Part shown: positions 1 to 5,000 of the stretch, piece after piece
How positions within the stretch are numbered: the stretch's first letter is position 1
How the letters are laid out: each line of letters opens with the position of its first letter
Origin: Chloroflexota bacterium
GTDB lineage: Bacteria > Chloroflexota > Chloroflexia > Chloroflexales > Kallotenuaceae
Direction of reading: 5' to 3'
Assembly (NCBI GenBank): GCA_019240175.1
Contig: JAFAYS010000170.1
Coordinates: 1-10,329 of the forward strand
DNA length: 10,329 nt
Made by a program: the position numbers and the translations under genes
The notes under the pieces: model-generated
Databases searched by the model: none
What the model was told of the DNA's origin: nothing
The model's input: the letters and a program-made list of their open reading frames with translations, nothing else

Positions 1-1959
1 GATGAGCAGGGCGAGCTTCTGGCCGAGGTTTCGGATCTGCTGTTGTTGCCGCTGGCCGGCAGTCAGCAGCGTGCGCAGTCGGCAACCGATTGGGTCTACG
101 ATCTGGCCTGGCGCTCGCTGACGCTGCCTACGGGAGAAACCAGCGCATCGGGTTCCTGGTTGATTATTCCCGATCGCGGTGGCTATAGCGAGCGTGTGGT
201 GCATGCGCTGAGTGCGCGTGGCGAGCAGGTGGTCGTGGCGCGCACTCAGCCGCCGCTCCTGGCCGACGATGAGTTGGTCGCGTCGTTTGGTGCTATGCTG
301 AGCGAAGCCGCCGCTGAGTTTGGCGAGCGCTGGCGTGGCGTGATCTATCTGCGTGGCCTGGATGGCGCGCCCTTCGAGGAGCATACTGCCGCCTCGCTGA
401 TGGCCGAGCAAGCGCATGCTGTCGGCGGGCTGCTTGGCCTGGTCAAGGCGCTCGGGCAGGCGCGACCGGCAGCGAACCCGCGACTGTGGATCATGACCAG
501 AGGCGCGCAGGCCGTGGCTGGTAATGAGGTCGCGCCGTCGATGGCTAGCCTGTGGGGCTTTGGCCGCGTGCTGGCGCGTGAGTTCGCCGAGCTGCGCGGC
601 ACGCTGGTCGATCTCGATCCCGCCGACGATGATGTCGCACCCTTGGTCAATCTGCTGGTTGGCGGTGATGGCGAGGATCAGATCGCCCTGCGCTATGGCC
701 AGCCGCTGGTGTGTCGCCTGGTGCAGCGCCAGTTCCAGAAGGAGCAGCGCTCGCTGGCATGGCGTCCAGATGGTGCGTATCTGATCACGGGCGGCCTCGG
801 CGGCCTCGGCTTGGAGATCGCCCGCTCGATGATCCAGCAGGGCGCGCGGCGCTTGATTCTGCTGGGCCGCACGCAGCTGCCGGAGCGCGCCAGATGGCAA
901 GAAGTCTCGCCGATGAGCCACCAGGGCCGCTTGATCGCGGCGGTGCGTGAGCTTGAGTCGCTCGGCGCGAGCATTCATATCGCTTCAGTTGACATAACTG
1001 TTGAGGGTGAACTGGCGGCCTTCCTTGAAGGCTATCGTCGCGAGGGCTGGCCGTCGATCCGTGGTGTCGTCCATGCTGCCGGCGTGCTTCAGGACCAACT
1101 GCTCAGCAGCATGAGCCTCGACGATCTGCACAAAGTGCTGCGACCAAAGATCGTCGGCGCATGGGAGCTACACGGCCAGCTGCGCGATGAGCCGCTGGAT
1201 TTTTTCGTGCTCTTCTCATCGATCGCGGCGGTGCTCGGCTCGATCGGGCAGAGCAACTACGCGGCGGGCAACGCCTTCCTGGATGCACTGGCCCACTATC
1301 GCCACAGCCAGGGCTTAAGCGCCCAGTCGATCAACTGGGGGCCGTGGAGCGAGGTTGGCATGGCGGCGCGCAACGGCGTGAACGATCAGCTGGCGGCCAA
1401 CGGCATCGACGCATTTAGCCCTGCGCAAGGACAGCAGCTGTTTAGCCTGCTGCTTGCCGACACACGGCCTCAAAACGTCGCACTGGCCGCCAGCTGGCAG
1501 CGCTGGCCGCGTGTGGGTGGCAGCGCACTGGTGAGTGAGCTGCTGGCCCAGTTCGGCGAGGACCAGGCGACGATCCAGCCAAGCAACGCGACCGTTAGCC
1601 GTGAGCTGCTGGATTTGCCCGAGGCAGAGCGCAAGCCTTATCTGGAAACCTATCTGCGCCAGCTAGTCGCGCGAATTCTCGGTCTGGATCTGGCGGAGGT
1701 TACGGTTGTGCAGCCGATCAACACGCTCGGCCTCGACTCGATTATGGCGCTTGAGCTCAAGAATAGCATCGCCGCCGATACGGGTGTAGTGCTGCCGCTG
1801 GTCGCGATTCTTCAGGGCCCAAGCATCGGGCAATTTGCCGACTACATCCTGGGCGAGATCCGGCCCGCGTCGGAGAGCGACGAGCTGGAGCGGATGCTGG
1901 CCGAGATGGAGGCGATGTCGCTTGATGAAGCGCGCGACTTGCTGGGACAGATCAGCTGA
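1..1959 (+). CDS. Type I modular polyketide synthase, C-terminal part (DH end? - KR - ACP - docking tail), 5' partial
   Basis: The frame is open from base 1 to the TGA at 1957-1959 (652 residues seen; numbering from base 1), so the start lies upstream; the ATG at 43 is internal. Residues 1-18 (DEQGELLAEVSDLL...) resemble the last strand of a PKS dehydratase domain. Residues about 25-250 are the structural half of a split ketoreductase, ending in SLWGFGRVLAREF and LVDLDP. The catalytic half has the NADPH loop TGGLGGLG (263-270), Lys383, Ser407, Tyr420 and Asn424 at the family's usual spacing. LQD (363-365) fills the LDD position and the A-type Trp before Tyr is absent, so it is predicted B-type, giving a D-3-hydroxyl. 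B-type KRs normally precede dehydratases, which fits the N-terminal remnant. The ACP (about 535-615) has LGLDS with phosphopantetheine Ser580. A charged helical tail follows. The ACP should deliver the acyl chain to the condensation domain of the next gene. Ketosynthase and acyltransferase must lie outside the window. Confidence 0.95.
   Translation, partial: DEQGELLAEVSDLLLLPLAGSQQRAQSATDWVYDLAWRSLTLPTGETSASGSWLIIPDRGGYSERVVHALSARGEQVVVARTQPPLLADDELVASFGAMLSEAAAEFGERWRGVIYLRGLDGAPFEEHTAASLMAEQAHAVGGLLGLVKALGQARPAANPRLWIMTRGAQAVAGNEVAPSMASLWGFGRVLAREFAELRGTLVDLDPADDDVAPLVNLLVGGDGEDQIALRYGQPLVCRLVQRQFQKEQRSLAWRPDGAYLITGGLGGLGLEIARSMIQQGARRLILLGRTQLPERARWQEVSPMSHQGRLIAAVRELESLGASIHIASVDITVEGELAAFLEGYRREGWPSIRGVVHAAGVLQDQLLSSMSLDDLHKVLRPKIVGAWELHGQLRDEPLDFFVLFSSIAAVLGSIGQSNYAAGNAFLDALAHYRHSQGLSAQSINWGPWSEVGMAARNGVNDQLAANGIDAFSPAQGQQLFSLLLADTRPQNVALAASWQRWPRVGGSALVSELLAQFGEDQATIQPSNATVSRELLDLPEAERKPYLETYLRQLVARILGLDLAEVTVVQPINTLGLDSIMALELKNSIAADTGVVLPLVAILQGPSIGQFADYILGEIRPASESDELERMLAEMEAMSLDEARDLLGQIS
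1846..1956 (+). other. C-terminal docking tail of the PKS
   Basis: After the ACP, about 37 residues end the protein. They contain a strongly charged amphipathic stretch, ELERMLAEMEAMSLDEARDL, of the kind found at the ends of PKS subunits that hand over to a separate polypeptide. The next protein opens with a helical segment (LAALPPEKRALLARRMLEKG) before its condensation domain. I infer that the two ends are the cognate docking pair. The class of docking domain cannot be assigned by eye. Confidence 0.5.
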
Positions 1960-1982
1960 TTCACGAAGTATCAAAGCCAGGT

Positions 1983-1994
1983 GATTAATTAATC
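1983..1994. promoter_or_regulatory. 12-bp perfect AT-rich palindrome GATTAATTAATC in the gene 1-gene 2 gap
   Basis: GATTAATTAATC equals its own reverse complement and lies 24 nt after the stop of the PKS gene, in an otherwise GC-rich region. It could be an operator half-site pair or an AT-rich element of an internal promoter. I see no convincing -35/-10 pair around it, and no function is established. Confidence 0.3.
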
Positions 1995-2015
1995 GCCGCG
2001 CCTAACATTCACACC

Positions 2016-2021
2016 AGGAGG
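2016..2021 (+). promoter_or_regulatory. Distant Shine-Dalgarno AGGAGG for gene 2
   Basis: This is a full-strength Shine-Dalgarno core, but 44 nt separate it from the only in-frame start codon (ATG 2066). No ATG, GTG or TTG occurs in that frame between the two. A weaker AGGTG at 2051-2055, 10 nt before the ATG, may be the working site. If instead the intervening hairpin folds, the strong core is brought nearer the start. Confidence 0.45.
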
Positions 2022-2028
2022 ATAGCCC

Positions 2029-2050
2029 GAGCCGGCCCCGCTGCCGGCTC
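2029..2050 (+). promoter_or_regulatory. Perfect 8-bp-stem hairpin in the leader of gene 2
   Basis: GAGCCGGC (2029-2036) and GCCGGCTC (2043-2050) are exact reverse complements around the 6-nt loop CCCGCT. After one mismatch (2028/2051) the stem can extend by C2027-G2052, C2026-G2053 and a G2025-T2054 wobble. It sits between the AGGAGG and the ATG. With the extended stem folded, the unpaired distance from AGGAGG to ATG falls from 44 to about 14 nt. No T-run follows, so it does not look like an intrinsic terminator. The role in translation is inferred. Confidence 0.55.
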
Positions 2051-2065
2051 AGGTGCCAATCTGCT

Positions 2066-5000
2066 ATGACTGATTTCGCCGATCGCCTTGCCGCTCTGCC
2101 GCCCGAGAAGCGCGCCCTCCTTGCGCGGCGGATGCTTGAAAAGGGCATTGATCTTTCCAAAGATTACATCCTGCCGGTGCCGCGCACACAGCCGGGCTTT
2201 CCGCTCTCGTTTTCCCAGCAGCGCCTGTGGTTCTTCGATAAGCTGGTGCCGGGCAGCCCGGTCTATAATCTGCCCGTCGCGCTGCGCATCACCGGCGATC
2301 TGCGCGGCGATCTGCTTGAGCGCAGTGTCAGCGAGATCGTGCGGCGGCATGAAGCCTTGCGCCATACCTTCATCGATCTGGATGGGCAGCCGGTCCAGCG
2401 CGTTACGTCGCCGCAGCACATGCGCATTCCGCTGGTGGATCTGACCGCGCTGCCGGTCGAGCGTCGCGAGGCGCTGGTCCCCAAGCTGGCTGAAGACTCA
2501 GCCCGGCGCTCGTTTGACCTGAGCACCGGCCCGCTGATCGCGTTTGGCCTGGTGCGCGTGGCGGCTGACGAGCATATTCTGCTGCTGGTGGTTCACCATA
2601 TTGTCTCGGATGGCTGGTCGGCGGGGATTTTTATTCGTGAGTTGGCCGAGATCTATAGCGCCTTCGCCGAGAATCGGCCTGCGCCACTGGCGGATCTGCC
2701 GATCCAGTTTATCGATTACGTGGCCTGGCAGCAGCAGCGCATGGCCGGCGCGACGCTGGAAGCAGAGCTCGCTTTCTGGAAAGCAACCCTGGCCGGCGCT
2801 CCTGCCGTGCTTGAGCTGCCCACTGATCGTCCACGGCCTCCGGTGCAAACCTTTCGCGGCAGCACAACCTCGCGACGACTGCCGCCAGAGATGAGCGCTG
2901 CGCTGCACCGGCTGTGCAAGCAGGAGGGCGCGACGCTCTTTATGGTCCTGCTGGCGGCCTTTCAAGCCTTGCTGAGCCGCTACACCGGCCAGCACGATCT
3001 GCTGATTGGATCGCCGATCGCTGGTCGCAGCCGCCGTGAGGTCGAAGGTCTGATCGGCTTTTTTGTGAACACGGTGGTGCTGCGTACCTCGCTTGACGGC
3101 AATCCTAGTGTCAGCGAGCTGCTGGCGCGCACGCGTACGACTGCGCTGAACACCTTTGCGCATCAAGATGTGCCTTTTGAGCAGATTGTCGAGATCATCC
3201 AGCCCGAGCGCTCGCTCAGCCACACACCGATCTTTCAGGTAGCGTTTGTGCTTCAGAACGCGCCGACTCAGGTCTTAAAGCTGCCAGGCGTCACGATCGA
3301 GCCACTGGCGATCAACAGCGGTGTGGCCAAGTTCGATCTGCACCTTGATGCGTCTGAGACGCCCGACGGCCTGCATCTCTTGATGGAGTACAGCACCGAT
3401 CTGTTTGATCGCGCGACGATCGACCGTATGCTGAGCCAGTACGAGCGCATGTTGGCGGGATTCGTCGACAATCCCAGCCAGCCCGTCGCGCAGATTGATC
3501 TGCTGAGCCAGGCTGAGCGCACGCTGCTGAAGACCTGGAACGCCACGGTGCGACCGTATCCGGCGCTGAGTGTGCCGGCGCTGGTGGCGCATCACGCCGC
3601 CCGGCGTCCCGATGCGATCGCGCTGCGGTCCGGCGAGACCACCGTAACATACGGCGCGCTGGTGGCGCATGCTAATCAGCTGGCACATCGGCTCCAGGCT
3701 GAGGGCGTGGGACGCGGCACGTGCGTTGGCGTGTATCTTGAGCGCGGGGCCGAGCTGGTGACCACGCTGCTGGGCGTGCTGAGCGCTGGCGCGGCCTATG
3801 TGCCGCTGGACGTGAGCTATCCCCAGGAGCGTATCGCGCTGATGCTGGCCGATGCCGAGGTTACACAGGTGATCACCAGCAGCGCGTTGGCTGATCGACT
3901 GCCGCCCACCGTCCAGGGTCTGTGTTTGGATACGACGGATCTGACCGCCGAGCCGACCACGCCGCCCGCAGTGACGCTCGATCCGGACGACCTGGCCTAC
4001 GTGATCTACACCTCCGGCTCGACGGGACGCCCCAAAGGCGTCGCCGTGCCGCACCGCGCGATCGTGCGGCTGGTCCACAACACCAACTACATCGATCTTT
4101 CGGCTACAGATGTCGTAGCGCAAGCGTCCAATGTCTCGTTCGATGCCGCGACCTTTGAGCTGTGGGGCCCGCTCACCCACGGCGCGCGGCTGGTGATTGT
4201 ACCGCAGAGCGTGATGCTGTCACCACAGGATCTGCGCGATCTATTAGGCCAGGAGCAGATCACAACGCTCTTCCTGACTACCGCGCTCTTCAACCAGATC
4301 GCGCGCGTCGCGCCGATGGCCTTTGGTGGCCTGCGTTACCTGCTCTTCGGCGGCGAGGCGGTCGATCCGGGCAGCGTGCGCCAGGTGTTGCAGCAGGGGC
4401 CGCCGATGAGGCTGCTGCATATGTACGGCCCGACCGAGAACACAACCTATAGCACCTGGCATCACGTGATCGACGTTGCGGCGAACGCCTCGACGGTGCC
4501 GATCGGTGGGCCGCTGGCGAATGATGTTGCCTATGTGCTGGATGGCTACGGCGCTCCGGTGCCGGTGGGGGTGCCCGGCGAATTGTATGTCGGCGGCGAT
4601 GGCCTGGCCTGGGGCTACCTTCAGCGCCCGGATCTGACCGCCGAGCGCTTCGTGCCCAACACGTTCGGCGACCAGCCGGGCGCTCGGCTGTATCGCACCG
4701 GCGACCTGGTGCGCTGGGATGCCGATGGGCAGATCGAGTATCTGGGGCGTATCGATCAGCAGGTCAAGCTGCGCGGCTTCCGCATCGAGCTGGGCGAGAT
4801 CGAGGCGCTGCTGCGTAAACATCCAGCCGTCGAGGAGGCGGTGGTGATCCTGCGCGAAGACCGGCCCGGCGACAAGCGGCTGGTAGCGTACGTCGTAGAA
4901 GAACCTAGAACCCAGAACCTAGAACCTAACGGGGAACAAGAGAACAAGGGAACAAAAGAACAAGCGGTCATGGAGATTCCCCCTCGCCTGTCGCAACGGG

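Noticed and set aside
43..45. ATG at 43 as the true start of the PKS gene
   Set aside because: The frame is open to base 1 and the upstream residues look like PKS domain sequence; a protein starting here would lack the ketosynthase and acyltransferase, and no ribosome-binding site precedes it.
2029..2050. Hairpin as an intrinsic terminator after the PKS gene
   Set aside because: No T-run follows the stem (AGGTGCCAATCTGCT), and it lies directly before a co-directional gene that continues the same assembly line.
2016..2121. Sequestration of AGGAGG (2016-2021) by CCTCCT (2116-2121) in the gene 2 coding region
   Set aside because: The match is only 6 bp and does not extend on either side; such a match within 100 nt is not rare.
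2498..4180. Long reverse-strand open frames across genes 2 and 3 (for example 2498-3223, 3275-4180, 7525-8562, 9358-10200)
   Set aside because: They lie fully antisense to well-conserved NRPS domains, show no recognisable domain, and are expected in GC-rich coding DNA.
4900..4965. CRISPR array
   Set aside because: Units are 7-8 nt with no spacers and are translated as part of the NRPS.
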